From: JACDAN01 sp963802375
Lineage (GTDB): Bacteria; Actinomycetota; Thermoleophilia; Gaiellales; Gaiellaceae
Length of the DNA stretch: 64,000 nt
Assembly (NCBI GenBank): GCA_963802375.1
Contig: CAWDIJ010000005.1
Span: 248,001-312,000 of the forward strand
Reading direction: 5' to 3'
Part shown: positions 48,623 through 56,962 of the stretch, one piece after another
How positions within the stretch are numbered: position 1 is the first letter of the stretch
How the letters are laid out: every line of letters begins with the position of its first letter
The notes under the pieces: generated by a model
Seen by the model: the letters and a program-made list of their open reading frames with translations, nothing else
Told to the model about the DNA's origin: nothing
The model's database searches: none
Translations under genes and position numbers: made by a program

Positions 48623-50512
48623 ATGCCGCCTTTCCGGCCCCCAACCTCGCGGAGGCGGGCGCGGCACGGCTCTCTCGAGCGCCCGGTCAACGCCCGCGCC
48701 TATCGGGGAACTGCGCTGCTCGTCGCCATACCGCTGCTGATCACGGCGTTCACGATCACGCGGCTCGAGAGCCTGCCTCCTCCGACCTTCCCTGCCGCCT
48801 TCGACGAGGTCGGCGCGACGCAGTCCGCCCGCGAGCTCGCGACGCAGTTTCCGAACCGGACGCCGGGGTCGCCCACCGCCTCGGAGGCGGCGAATTGGGT
48901 CGCCGAGCGGCTTGCGTCCTTCGGCTTTCGCGTGCAACGAGACCGCTTCGAGGCGCAGGTTCCGGAGCAAGGCCGCGTCGGGCTCGAGAACGTGATCGCT
49001 GTTTCGCCGGGCCGCTCGCCGGACGTGCTCGTGGTCATGGCGCACCGGGACAACCTCGGCGCGACGGGGCAGGGAGCGAACGACAACGCGTCGGGCACCG
49101 GCGTCCTGCTCGAGCTCGCCCGCGGCTACGGCCTCCGCGTCGCCCCGGCGCCGGGACAGGAGCGTGCGCCCGCCAGTCCGACGCACACGATCGTCCTCGT
49201 CTCGACGGACGGTGGCGCGTACGGCGGCATCGGAGCGGCGCGATTCCTCGAGACCTCGCCGTACCGGCGGCGGGTCGCGTCAGCGGTCAACCTCGTGGCG
49301 ATCGGGGGAGAGGGCGGTATTCGCCTCGAGCTCGCCGCAGACCGTCCGCGCTCGCCCGACGCGACGCTCGTCGAGACGGCCGCAGCGCGAATCCTCCAGC
49401 GCGCAGGAGCAGAACCGAGGCGCACGAGCGCGGCGGGCCAGCTGATCGACCTCGCCTTCCCCTTCAGCCTGTACGAGCAGGCGCCCCTGATCGGCGCAGG
49501 GATCCCGGCGCTGAGCATCACAACCGCCGGCCCACGCCCGCCGCGGCCCGAGACGGACACACTCGACCGGCTGAGCGACCGGCGCATCGGTCAAGTGGGC
49601 CGAGCGGCGGAGGCGCTTCTCGGTTCTCTCGACGAGGGCGTCGCGCTCTCCCGGGACACGTCGACCTACATCTACCTCGGAGGACGGATCGTCCAGGGCT
49701 GGGCGGTGAAGCTCGCCCTGATCACGGCGCTTCTGCCGTTCCTGCTTGCGGCGGTCGACCTGTTCGCCCGCTGCCGAAGGCGCCGGATCCCGCTTGCGCC
49801 GGCGCTCCGGAGCTACAGGACACGACTTGCGTTCTGGCTCTGGATCGGCCTTGCGTTCGGATTCCTCGCACTGATCGGCGCCTGGCCGCAAGTGGACCGA
49901 CCGCCGCCGCCGGGCACGAGCCTGGCGGAGGACTGGCCGGTCGTGACGCTGACGATCTTCCTCGTCTTCGCGTTCGTGAGCTGGCTGGTCAGCCGCGAGC
50001 GCCTGCTCCCGCGTCGGGCGGTCTCGGTCGAGGAAGAGCTCGCGGGGCAGACGGCCGCGCTGCTCGTGCTGGCAGTCCTGGCACTCCTGACGCTGGCGAC
50101 GAACGCGTTCGCGCTCGTCTTCCTGCTCCCGTCGCTCCACGCCTGGCTCTGGCTGCCTCAGGTTCGGCACGCCGCGGTGTGGCTGCGGGCAGGCGTCCTC
50201 GCAGCGGGTTTCCTGGGCCCGGCGATCTTGATTGCGTCGTTCGCGTGGCGCTTCGAGCTCGGCTTCGACGCGCCGTGGTACGTGCTCGAGCTCGTGGCGA
50301 TCGGCTGGGTGCCGCTGCCCGCGATCGTGATCGCACTCGGCTGGTGCGCGGCCGCGGGCCAGCTGGCGGCCCTGGCGGCCGGACGATACGCGCCGTACCC
50401 GGAAGCGCGTGAGCGCCCGCCCCGCGGGCCGCTCCGGCAGCTGATCGGCCGCCTTCTCGGCCTGGCGCTCGGCCGCCGGGTGGCCGAGCCTAGGCGAGCC
50501 GTAGGTAGCTGA
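48623..50512 (+). CDS. membrane-bound M28-family metallopeptidase
   Basis: 629 residues from the ATG at 48623. One helix (about 30-48) leads to an extracytoplasmic M28 domain: H141 and D143 in MAHRDN, D154 in ANDNASGTG, then VSTDGGAYGGIG. The acidic residues expected at some zinc or general-base positions are altered (STDGG replaces the EExG motif), so activity is uncertain. From about residue 365 the protein contains seven or eight further membrane helices. It may be a membrane-anchored aminopeptidase or a catalytically altered homologue. The 3' end overlaps convergent moeA by 23 bases. Confidence 0.82.
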   Translation: MPPFRPPTSRRRARHGSLERPVNARAYRGTALLVAIPLLITAFTITRLESLPPPTFPAAFDEVGATQSARELATQFPNRTPGSPTASEAANWVAERLASFGFRVQRDRFEAQVPEQGRVGLENVIAVSPGRSPDVLVVMAHRDNLGATGQGANDNASGTGVLLELARGYGLRVAPAPGQERAPASPTHTIVLVSTDGGAYGGIGAARFLETSPYRRRVASAVNLVAIGGEGGIRLELAADRPRSPDATLVETAAARILQRAGAEPRRTSAAGQLIDLAFPFSLYEQAPLIGAGIPALSITTAGPRPPRPETDTLDRLSDRRIGQVGRAAEALLGSLDEGVALSRDTSTYIYLGGRIVQGWAVKLALITALLPFLLAAVDLFARCRRRRIPLAPALRSYRTRLAFWLWIGLAFGFLALIGAWPQVDRPPPPGTSLAEDWPVVTLTIFLVFAFVSWLVSRERLLPRRAVSVEEELAGQTAALLVLAVLALLTLATNAFALVFLLPSLHAWLWLPQVRHAAVWLRAGVLAAGFLGPAILIASFAWRFELGFDAPWYVLELVAIGWVPLPAIVIALGWCAAAGQLAALAAGRYAPYPEARERPPRGPLRQLIGRLLGLALGRRVAEPRRAVGS

Positions 50513-51692
50513 CCGGCGCACCGGCGGGCAGCTCGCCGGTACCGGCCGGAATCACCACCAGCGCGTCCGCGCCGGCGGCGCGCGCGATCATGTGCGAGTC
50601 CTGACCGGCCAGGACGTCGAGCTCGACCGCAGAGTCGACGACTGCGGTCCTGGCCCTCATCAGTTCCGTCCGCGCCGGGTTCGGACGCACGGCCCGCGCG
50701 AGGCGCCCCGGATCGAAGCGAGGGAGCGGGTCACGTGCGCCCTGGAGCGCGAGGAGTGCCGGCCGCACGAAGATCTCGAAGCCGACGAGCGACGAGACCG
50801 GGTTCCCGGGGAGGCCGAAGACGAGGGTCGGGTCGCGCACGCCGAACCACAGGGGCTTGCCGGGTTTGACGGCCACGCCCCAGAGCACCTCCTCGATCCC
50901 GAGCCCCGCCCCGACCGAACGCACGAGATCGTGCGGGCCGACCGAGACGCCGCCGGACGTGACGAGCACGTCGGATCGCAGGCCGGCTTCCAGCGCTCCC
51001 CGGTGCGCGTCCTCGTCGTCTTCGACGGCCTCGAGCTGCTCGACCTCCGCGCCGGCCGACCTGAGCTGCGCCGCGAGCAGCGTGGTGTTCACCTCGTAGA
51101 TCTGGCCAGGCCCGAGGTCCTCACCCGGGCGCCGCAGCTCCGTGCCCGTCGCGAGCACCGCGGCCCGGGGTCGCCGGGAGCACGAGACCTCGGGAATCCC
51201 GACAGCGGCGAGGGCGCCGATCTGCGCCGGGCCTAGGAGCTCGCCCGCCTCCACCACGACGTCTCCCCGGCGCAGATCCCCGCCGCGAGGACGGATGTTC
51301 GTTCCGGCGGCCACCGTGTCCGGGATCTCGATCTCGTTGCCGTGATCGACAACAACCTCGAGCTGGATGACGGCGTCGGCACGGTCAGGAACCAAGCCAC
51401 CGGTTGCGATCCCCATCGCCTCGCCGGGCTCGAGCGCTCGCCGGGCCGGCTTGCCCGCCGGGATCCGCTCGCTCACAGGCAGCCGGCCGGGCGTGTCGCC
51501 TGATCGCACCGCAAAGCCGTCCATCGCCGAGCTATCGAACGGAGGCAGGTCCACGCGGGACGTCGCCGTCTCCGCCAACACGCGACCCGCGGCAGCGTCC
51601 AGCGGAACAGGCTCGGCCTCCAGCGGCCGAACCCGCTCGAGGATGAGGCGCTGCGCCTCCTCCATTGACAAGAGCGCTCCCACCTCACGCAT
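50490..51692 (-). CDS. moeA: molybdopterin molybdenumtransferase
   Basis: 400 residues from an ATG. MoeA landmarks: PLDAAAGRVLAE, DLPPFDSSAMDGFAVRS, MGIATGGLVPDRADAVIQLE, RPRGGDLRRGDVVVEAG, DVLVTSGGVSVGPHDLV, VFGLPGNPVSSLVGFEIFVRPALL and a C-terminal beta domain. It inserts molybdate into adenylated molybdopterin made by MogA. moaC and mogA are 9 kb away, so Moco genes in this window form two loci. Confidence 0.95.
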   Translation of the reverse strand: MREVGALLSMEEAQRLILERVRPLEAEPVPLDAAAGRVLAETATSRVDLPPFDSSAMDGFAVRSGDTPGRLPVSERIPAGKPARRALEPGEAMGIATGGLVPDRADAVIQLEVVVDHGNEIEIPDTVAAGTNIRPRGGDLRRGDVVVEAGELLGPAQIGALAAVGIPEVSCSRRPRAAVLATGTELRRPGEDLGPGQIYEVNTTLLAAQLRSAGAEVEQLEAVEDDEDAHRGALEAGLRSDVLVTSGGVSVGPHDLVRSVGAGLGIEEVLWGVAVKPGKPLWFGVRDPTLVFGLPGNPVSSLVGFEIFVRPALLALQGARDPLPRFDPGRLARAVRPNPARTELMRARTAVVDSAVELDVLAGQDSHMIARAAGADALVVIPAGTGELPAGAPVSYLRLA

Positions 51693-51697
51693 AAGCT
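51692..51697 (+). promoter_or_regulatory. candidate -10 element for the GT2 gene
   Basis: TAAGCT ends six bases before the GTG at 51704, in the 11-base gap after the divergent moeA start. The spacing would make transcription begin at or beside the GTG. Confidence 0.35.
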
Positions 51698-51703
51698 ACT
51701 GCC

Positions 51704-52663
51704 GTGATCTCGGTCGTCGTCCCCGTCCACGACGAGGATCGAAGCGTCGAGCTGCTCTACGACGAGCTGGCGAGCGCCCTCGACCCCCTCGGCCGACCGT
51801 GGGAGACCGTCTACGTCGACGACGGCTCCACCGACGGTTCCTTCGCCGCGCTCACGCGCCTGCACGACCGGGCGCCGAACGTCAGGGTCGTCCGGCTGCG
51901 CCGCAACTTCGGGAAGTCCGCGGCCCTCGCCGCCGGCTTCCGCCACGCTGAGGGAGACGTCGTCGTCACGATCGACGCAGACCTGCAGGACGACCCCGCC
52001 GAGATCCCGCGCCTGCTCGCGAAGCTCGACGAGGGCTTCGACCTCGTCTCCGGGTGGAAGACGGAACGTCGCGATCGATGGTCCCGGCGGCTGGTCTCGA
52101 AGGTCTTCAACGCCGTGGTTGGCCGAGCGTCCGGCCTGAAGCTCCACGACATGAACTGCGGGCTCAAGGCCTACCGGGCGGAGGTCGTTCGCTCCCTCCG
52201 GATCTACGGAGAGCTTCACCGCTTCCTGCCGGTCCTCGCGCACGACCGCGGCTTTCGTGTCGCCGAGCTGCCCGTGAACCACCGGCCGCGCGAGCACGGC
52301 CGGTCCCGCTACGGGGTCGAGCGCTACATGCGCGGCTTCCTGGACTTCCTGACCGTGTCGTTCATGGGCAGGTACCGGCATCGGCCGCTCCACCTCTTCG
52401 GCGGGCTCGGACTCGTGTTCGCCGCGATCGGCAGTGCCGTGCTCATCTACCTCACGATCATCAAGCTCACGGGCTCGGCGATCGGCCATCGGCCCTTGCT
52501 TACCCTCGGCGTGCTGCTCGTGGTCGTCGGGTTCCAGTTCTTCTCGCTCGGGCTCCTCTCCGAGCTGATCACGAGCCATCACGAGGAGCGGACGGGCTCA
52601 GCAGACGAGCTTCACGTCGACGAGATCCTCGAGCCCGTGCGCCACGAGCCTGTCGCGCGGTAG
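51704..52663 (+). CDS. GT2-family glycosyltransferase with two C-terminal membrane helices
   Basis: 319 residues from a GTG. The GT-A domain begins ISVVVPVHDEDRSVELLYDEL, with VYVDDGSTDGS, LRRNFGKSAALAAGF, IDADLQDDP (DXD-like) and ELPVNHRPREHGRSRYG. Two helices at about 232-255 and 263-283 anchor it. The pattern is that of dolichyl- or polyprenyl-phosphate glucosyl/mannosyl transferases (DPM1/GtrB type), which feed GT-C enzymes on the outer face; two GT-C-like genes follow at 54461 and 55687. Confidence 0.9.
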   Translation: MISVVVPVHDEDRSVELLYDELASALDPLGRPWETVYVDDGSTDGSFAALTRLHDRAPNVRVVRLRRNFGKSAALAAGFRHAEGDVVVTIDADLQDDPAEIPRLLAKLDEGFDLVSGWKTERRDRWSRRLVSKVFNAVVGRASGLKLHDMNCGLKAYRAEVVRSLRIYGELHRFLPVLAHDRGFRVAELPVNHRPREHGRSRYGVERYMRGFLDFLTVSFMGRYRHRPLHLFGGLGLVFAAIGSAVLIYLTIIKLTGSAIGHRPLLTLGVLLVVVGFQFFSLGLLSELITSHHEERTGSADELHVDEILEPVRHEPVAR

Positions 52664-52669
52664 CCCCGC

Positions 52670-53731
52670 GTGCGTGTCCTTTACTTCGGCACCTACGAGC
52701 GCCGCTACCCGCGAAACGCACAGGTGATCTCGGCACTTCGCGGGGCCGGCGTGGAGGTGATCGAGCGCCATGAGCCGGTCTGGGATGGACGAGAGGAGAA
52801 GTGGTCACTCGGGCCGCGGGCTGCGGGCCGGCTTCTGCTCGCCGAGCTCCGGCTCCTGGCCCGCCTCGGGCCGAAGGCCGACGTCGTCCTCGTCGGCTAT
52901 CCCGGCCACGTGGACCTGACGGCCGCGCGACGGGCAGCACGCGGGGCTCCCGTCGTCTTCAACCCGCTCGTCTCGCTCGCGGACACCTTGGTCGAGGATC
53001 GCGGCCGCTTCCGGCGGGGCTCCCTGGCCGAGCGGGCCCTTCGCGCGATCGACAGACGCGCCCTTCGCAACGCCGACCTCGTCGTCGCGGACACGGAGGC
53101 GCACGCCGGGTTCCTCGCAGGCATTGCCGGGCTCCAGCGCGACCGGTTCGCGGTCTGCTTCGTCGGCGCGGAGGAGCGGGTGTTTCGGCCGGGCTGGAGC
53201 CCGGAGGAGCCGTTCACAGCGCTCTTCGTCGGCAAACTGATCCCACTGCACGGCCTGGAGACGATCCTCGAGGCGGCGCGCCTCGTGCCGGGGCTGCGAC
53301 TGCGGGTCGTCGGCAGCGGCCAGCTCGATGCGCTGCTCTCCGACCGGCCGGCGAATGTGGACTGGGAGCCCTGGGTCGAGTACGAGCGCCTGCCCGAGGA
53401 GCTCCACCGCGCCTCGTGCGCGCTCGGGATCTTCGGGACCTCCGGCAAAGCACAGCGTGTGATCCCCAACAAGGCGTTCCAGGCGCTCGCGTGCGGCACG
53501 CCGCTCGTCACGGCCGACACGCCCGCGGCGCGCGAGCTCCTGGACGGCGAGAGCGCGCTCCTCGTCCCGCCGGGAGATCCGGAGGCGCTGGCGAACGCGC
53601 TTCGGCGGCTCGCCGACGATCCGGAGCTCGCGCGGCGGCTCGGCGCCGGCGGCCACGCCGTCTACCAAGACCGCGCCAGCGAGGAGGTTCTGGGCCGCCG
53701 CTGGCGCGAGATCCTGGAGCACGTCGCGTGA
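52670..53731 (+). CDS. GT4-family glycosyltransferase
   Basis: 353 residues from a GTG six bases after the GT2 gene. N-lobe VLYFGTYERRYPRNAQVISAL; the C-lobe has FTALFVGKLIPLHGLETILEAARL, LRVVGSGQLDALL and HRASCALGIFGTSGKAQRVIPNKAFQALACGTPLVTAD, including the E/S-x7-E-like donor site of GT-B enzymes, where a conserved glutamate is replaced by K or A nearby. It is probably a sugar transferase in glycan or glycolipid assembly. The stop overlaps the methyltransferase start. Confidence 0.87.
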   Translation: MRVLYFGTYERRYPRNAQVISALRGAGVEVIERHEPVWDGREEKWSLGPRAAGRLLLAELRLLARLGPKADVVLVGYPGHVDLTAARRAARGAPVVFNPLVSLADTLVEDRGRFRRGSLAERALRAIDRRALRNADLVVADTEAHAGFLAGIAGLQRDRFAVCFVGAEERVFRPGWSPEEPFTALFVGKLIPLHGLETILEAARLVPGLRLRVVGSGQLDALLSDRPANVDWEPWVEYERLPEELHRASCALGIFGTSGKAQRVIPNKAFQALACGTPLVTADTPAARELLDGESALLVPPGDPEALANALRRLADDPELARRLGAGGHAVYQDRASEEVLGRRWREILEHVA

Positions 53732-54435
53732 ACGAGCACGAGTGGGGCACCGCGCCGGAGTTCGTCGGCCCGAGGCACGAGCTGCGGGAGCGCCTGCTCC
53801 TCGACCTGTTCCTCTCCGCCTCTCCGGGGCCGGCGATTCTCGATGCAGGCGCCGGCCAGGGAACGCTGTCGGCACGCCTCGAGCGCCTCGGCTACGAGGT
53901 GACGAGCACGGACATCTCCGAATCGGCGGTCGAGATCCTGCGCGGCCGGCTCGCGGGGCCGGTGGCAAAGGCAAGCGTCACGGACCTCCCGTTCGGCGAC
54001 GAGAGCTTCGACGGAGTGGTGCTCGGAGAAGTGCTCGAGCACGTGGAGGACGATCGTGGAGCGCTGGAGGAGGTTGCGCGCGTCCTCTGTCCCGGCGGCG
54101 TCCTGGCGGCATCCGTTCCCGCGAACCCGGCGCTCCACGGGCCGAGCGACGAGTGGGCCGGCCACGTCCGCCGCTACACGCGTCCGGCGCTGATCGACGC
54201 CTGCACGAGCGCGGGTCTCACCGTCAACCAGTGCCTCGGATGGGGCTTCCCGTTCTCGCGCCTCTACCATCGGCACGTCTATGAGCGGTACCTCGACCGG
54301 CACGGGCCCGCCCCGCCCGGCGGCCGGCACCGGCCCCTCGTCGGCGTCGTCGGTGCCCTCCTCCAGGTCGACCGCCTCTTCGTCGGCGTCGAGCGGGGAG
54401 CGCTGGGCTACCTCCTTCTCGCGACGCGCGCATAG
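53728..54435 (+). CDS. class I SAM-dependent methyltransferase in glycan cluster
   Basis: 235 residues from a GTG overlapping the GT4 stop (GTGA). SAM motif I is ILDAGAGQGTLSARL, then VTSTDISESAVEILR, LPFGDESFDGVVLGEVLEHVEDD and CPGGVLAASVP; HVRRYTRPALIDACTSAGL lies in the substrate-facing lid. It likely methylates a sugar or lipid-linked intermediate, judging by its neighbours, but no acceptor-specific feature is visible. Confidence 0.86.
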   Translation: MNEHEWGTAPEFVGPRHELRERLLLDLFLSASPGPAILDAGAGQGTLSARLERLGYEVTSTDISESAVEILRGRLAGPVAKASVTDLPFGDESFDGVVLGEVLEHVEDDRGALEEVARVLCPGGVLAASVPANPALHGPSDEWAGHVRRYTRPALIDACTSAGLTVNQCLGWGFPFSRLYHRHVYERYLDRHGPAPPGGRHRPLVGVVGALLQVDRLFVGVERGALGYLLLATRA

Positions 54436-54460
54436 CCCGAAGGCGGTCCTCTGGGCCGCG

Positions 54461-55810
54461 ATGGCCGTCTACGCAGCCGACTTCAGTGCGCTGGCGGCAC
54501 TCGAGCACCGTGCGTTCGAGACGGGGCGCTTCGACCTCGGCAACATGACCCAGGCGGTCTGGTCGACCGTGGAAGGACGGCCGTTGGACGTAACAGAGCT
54601 GGGCGGCGACCAAATCTCCCGGCTCGGAGCGCACGTCGATCCCGCCCTCGCGCTGTTCGCGCCGCTCTGGCTTGTCTGGCCGAGCCCGACCATGCTCCTC
54701 GTCGTCCAGGCAGCCGCGATCGCCCTGGGGGCGCTGCCGATCTTCTGGCTCGGGCGCAAGCATCTGGGGTCGGAGTGGGCGGGCGTCCTCTGCGGGCTCG
54801 CGTACCTGGTGTACCCGGCCGTCCAGTGGCTCGCGTTGGACGAGTTCCACCCCGTCGCCCTCGCCTGCCCCTTGCTGGCGTACGCCTTCTGGTACCTGGA
54901 CGAGGATCGCCTCTGGGCCTTCGTGCCCTTCGGGCTCCTGGCCGCACTGACGAAGGAGGAGGTTCCGCTGATCGTCGGCGCGCTCGGCGTCTGGTACGCG
55001 ATCGCCAGAGGGCGTCGTCTCGCGGGGACGGTGATCGCGGTCGCCGGCGTCGCTACAACCGCATCCTGGCTCGGGTTTGTGATGCCGCACTTCCGCGAGG
55101 GGGCAGAGCCTGCGTTCTACGGCCGCTACGACGCGGTCGGCGGTTCGCCGGAGGGGATCCTGAAGACAGCGGTGACCGATCCGCTCGCGATCGCCGAGAC
55201 GGTGACGGAAGGACGCGACCTGCTCTACCTGGTCGAGCTCGGGCTGCCCCTCGCCGGGCTGTTCCTCCTCGCGCCCCTCGTGCTCATCGCGGCGCTGCCC
55301 GAGCTCCTCGCCAACCTGCTCTCGTCGGTCGGGAACCAGACGTCGATCCGCTTCCACTACACGGCGCCGATCACGCCCTTCCTGTTCGCGGCCGCGATCC
55401 TCGGCGCCTCACAGTTCGTGCGGCGGCGGGAGGCAGCCGCAGCGATCCTGGCCTGCTCCCTCCTGGCCGGGATCCTGATCGGGCCGCTGCGCGCGGGCGA
55501 GCTCGTGCCGGAGCCGCGGTCGGAGCACGACCGGATCGCGGAGCGGGCGGTCGGCCTGATCCCGGCGGATGCGGCCGTGTCGAGCACGAACGGCCTCGGC
55601 GGCCACCTCTCAGAACGCCGGCGCATCCACAGCTTCCCCGTCGTCGCCGACTCGCAGTGGGTCGCGGTCGATCTCCAGCGCGCGTCCTACCTCGACAGGC
55701 GCTCGGATCCCTCCACGACAGCCGTGCCGCTCGGTGAACTGCTTCGCTCCGGCTCGTGGTCGAAGGTCTTCGACGAGGACGGGATCATCGTCCTCAGGAG
55801 AACGCCGTAG
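54461..55810 (+). CDS. DUF2079 membrane protein (GT-C-like)
   Basis: 449 residues from the ATG at 54461; sequence just upstream is also hydrophobic-compatible but has no usable start. FETGRFDLGNMTQAVWSTVEGRP, LGAHVDPALALFAPLW, DEFHPVALACPLLAYAFWYLDE and LTKEEVPLIV are DUF2079 hallmarks; acidic residues in the first loop fit a GT-C catalytic site. About ten membrane helices. A cytosolic or outer beta domain follows at the C-terminus. Its last 124 bases are antisense to the last 124 bases of the following gene. Confidence 0.85.
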   Translation: MAVYAADFSALAALEHRAFETGRFDLGNMTQAVWSTVEGRPLDVTELGGDQISRLGAHVDPALALFAPLWLVWPSPTMLLVVQAAAIALGALPIFWLGRKHLGSEWAGVLCGLAYLVYPAVQWLALDEFHPVALACPLLAYAFWYLDEDRLWAFVPFGLLAALTKEEVPLIVGALGVWYAIARGRRLAGTVIAVAGVATTASWLGFVMPHFREGAEPAFYGRYDAVGGSPEGILKTAVTDPLAIAETVTEGRDLLYLVELGLPLAGLFLLAPLVLIAALPELLANLLSSVGNQTSIRFHYTAPITPFLFAAAILGASQFVRRREAAAAILACSLLAGILIGPLRAGELVPEPRSEHDRIAERAVGLIPADAAVSSTNGLGGHLSERRRIHSFPVVADSQWVAVDLQRASYLDRRSDPSTTAVPLGELLRSGSWSKVFDEDGIIVLRRTP

Positions 55811-56937
55811 AGCGCGACGAGCAGCAGGTCTCGGAGGACGACAAGCCACACGACTCCCTCCAGCGCGAACACCTCGCGGTAGTCGAAGAACCAAAGCCGG
55901 CCGAGCAACAGGGCGGCTCCGAGTAGCGCAGTGGCTGCCACTCCGGCCGCGCCCCCGACGAGCGGCACGATCGGAACGAGCCACACGAGGTACTGCGGTG
56001 AGACGAACCGGGCGAAAGCGAGAAAGCCCGCCAGCGTCGCCGCCGTCGCCACCGTTAGCCGCTCGCCGCTCGAGCGGCCCCGAAGGAAGAGCAACACGAC
56101 GGCCACGACCGCGGCCAGTTGGAGAAGCGAGGTCGCCACGGCAAGCGTGTCCGGCAGGCCGCCCTCGAGGTCGCGGGTGAGCGCGGCGGTCGAGCCGCGA
56201 CCGACTTCCGCCGCATACAGGCCCAGCTGGTCGGCGGCGAGCAGGGCCGCGGCGCCGAAGCTCTCGATCTGCAGCCCGCGCCCGGCCTGTGCGCGCACGC
56301 TCTCCACGAGGCCGTCCCAGCCGAGGAGCGCGAACGGGCCGACCAGCACGAGGACCGTGACCGCGAAGGCGGCAAGCGGACGCACGACGTCGCGACCGGA
56401 CCGCCAGAGCCAGACCGCGAAGAGCGGCACGAGCGCCAACGCGTAGAGCTTGGCCGCGAACGCCACTCCGAGCAGGACGAGCGCCAGGGAGTCCCGGCGC
56501 CACAGCAGCGCCGCCAGCGCGCAGGCGACGAGCAACGCGGGGAAGGCGTCGTACGTGTTCAGCGAGACGGGCCCGATCACGAGCGGCGACAGGGCGACCG
56601 CGAAGACGCCGGCGTAGAGACGCCGCGGGCTCGCGCCGAGCCGCGCCAGGATCAGCCCGACGACGAGCAGCGTCGCCAGGCCGACGAGCGCCATGAAGCT
56701 CTTGAAGGCGTGGAGGTACCAGCCGTCGGGCAGCAGCGCGGGCGGCGTGAAGACGAGGAAGCCGCCCGGCGGGTACTCGACGAAGAAATCCCGGTACGGG
56801 ACATCCCCGTCGAGCAGCGCCTGCGCGTAGTCGCCGTACAGCCCGACATCGCGGAACCGGCGCTCGCGGAAGAGCCCGCCCGGCGGGATCGCCGCCGCGA
56901 GGAGGTAGACCGGCGCGGCGAGCGCGGCCACCCGCAC
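55687..56937 (-). CDS. GT87/DUF2029-like polytopic mannosyltransferase
   Basis: 416 residues from a GTG at 56937; the frame further upstream overlaps the PBP gene and is low complexity. An N-terminal helix is followed by YGDYAQALLDGDVPYRDFFVEYPPGGFLVFTPPAL, the conserved GT87-type first loop with acidic catalytic residues, then about ten helices and FARFVSPQYLVWLVPIVP. Such enzymes use polyprenyl-phosphate mannose for lipoglycan synthesis. The final 40 residues are polar (SSSKTFDHEPERSS) and lie in the 124-base antisense overlap with the DUF2079 gene, so they may be non-functional tail. Confidence 0.82.
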   Translation of the reverse strand: MRVAALAAPVYLLAAAIPPGGLFRERRFRDVGLYGDYAQALLDGDVPYRDFFVEYPPGGFLVFTPPALLPDGWYLHAFKSFMALVGLATLLVVGLILARLGASPRRLYAGVFAVALSPLVIGPVSLNTYDAFPALLVACALAALLWRRDSLALVLLGVAFAAKLYALALVPLFAVWLWRSGRDVVRPLAAFAVTVLVLVGPFALLGWDGLVESVRAQAGRGLQIESFGAAALLAADQLGLYAAEVGRGSTAALTRDLEGGLPDTLAVATSLLQLAAVVAVVLLFLRGRSSGERLTVATAATLAGFLAFARFVSPQYLVWLVPIVPLVGGAAGVAATALLGAALLLGRLWFFDYREVFALEGVVWLVVLRDLLLVALYGVLLRTMIPSSSKTFDHEPERSSSPSGTAVVEGSERLSR

Positions 56938-56962
56938 TGCCCGGCTCAGCTCGGAAGGCGTC

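Noticed and set aside
51473..52582. A 369-codon minus-strand frame opposite the GT2 gene
   Set aside because: The plus-strand GT2 has clear GT-A motifs and membrane helices; the minus frame shows none.
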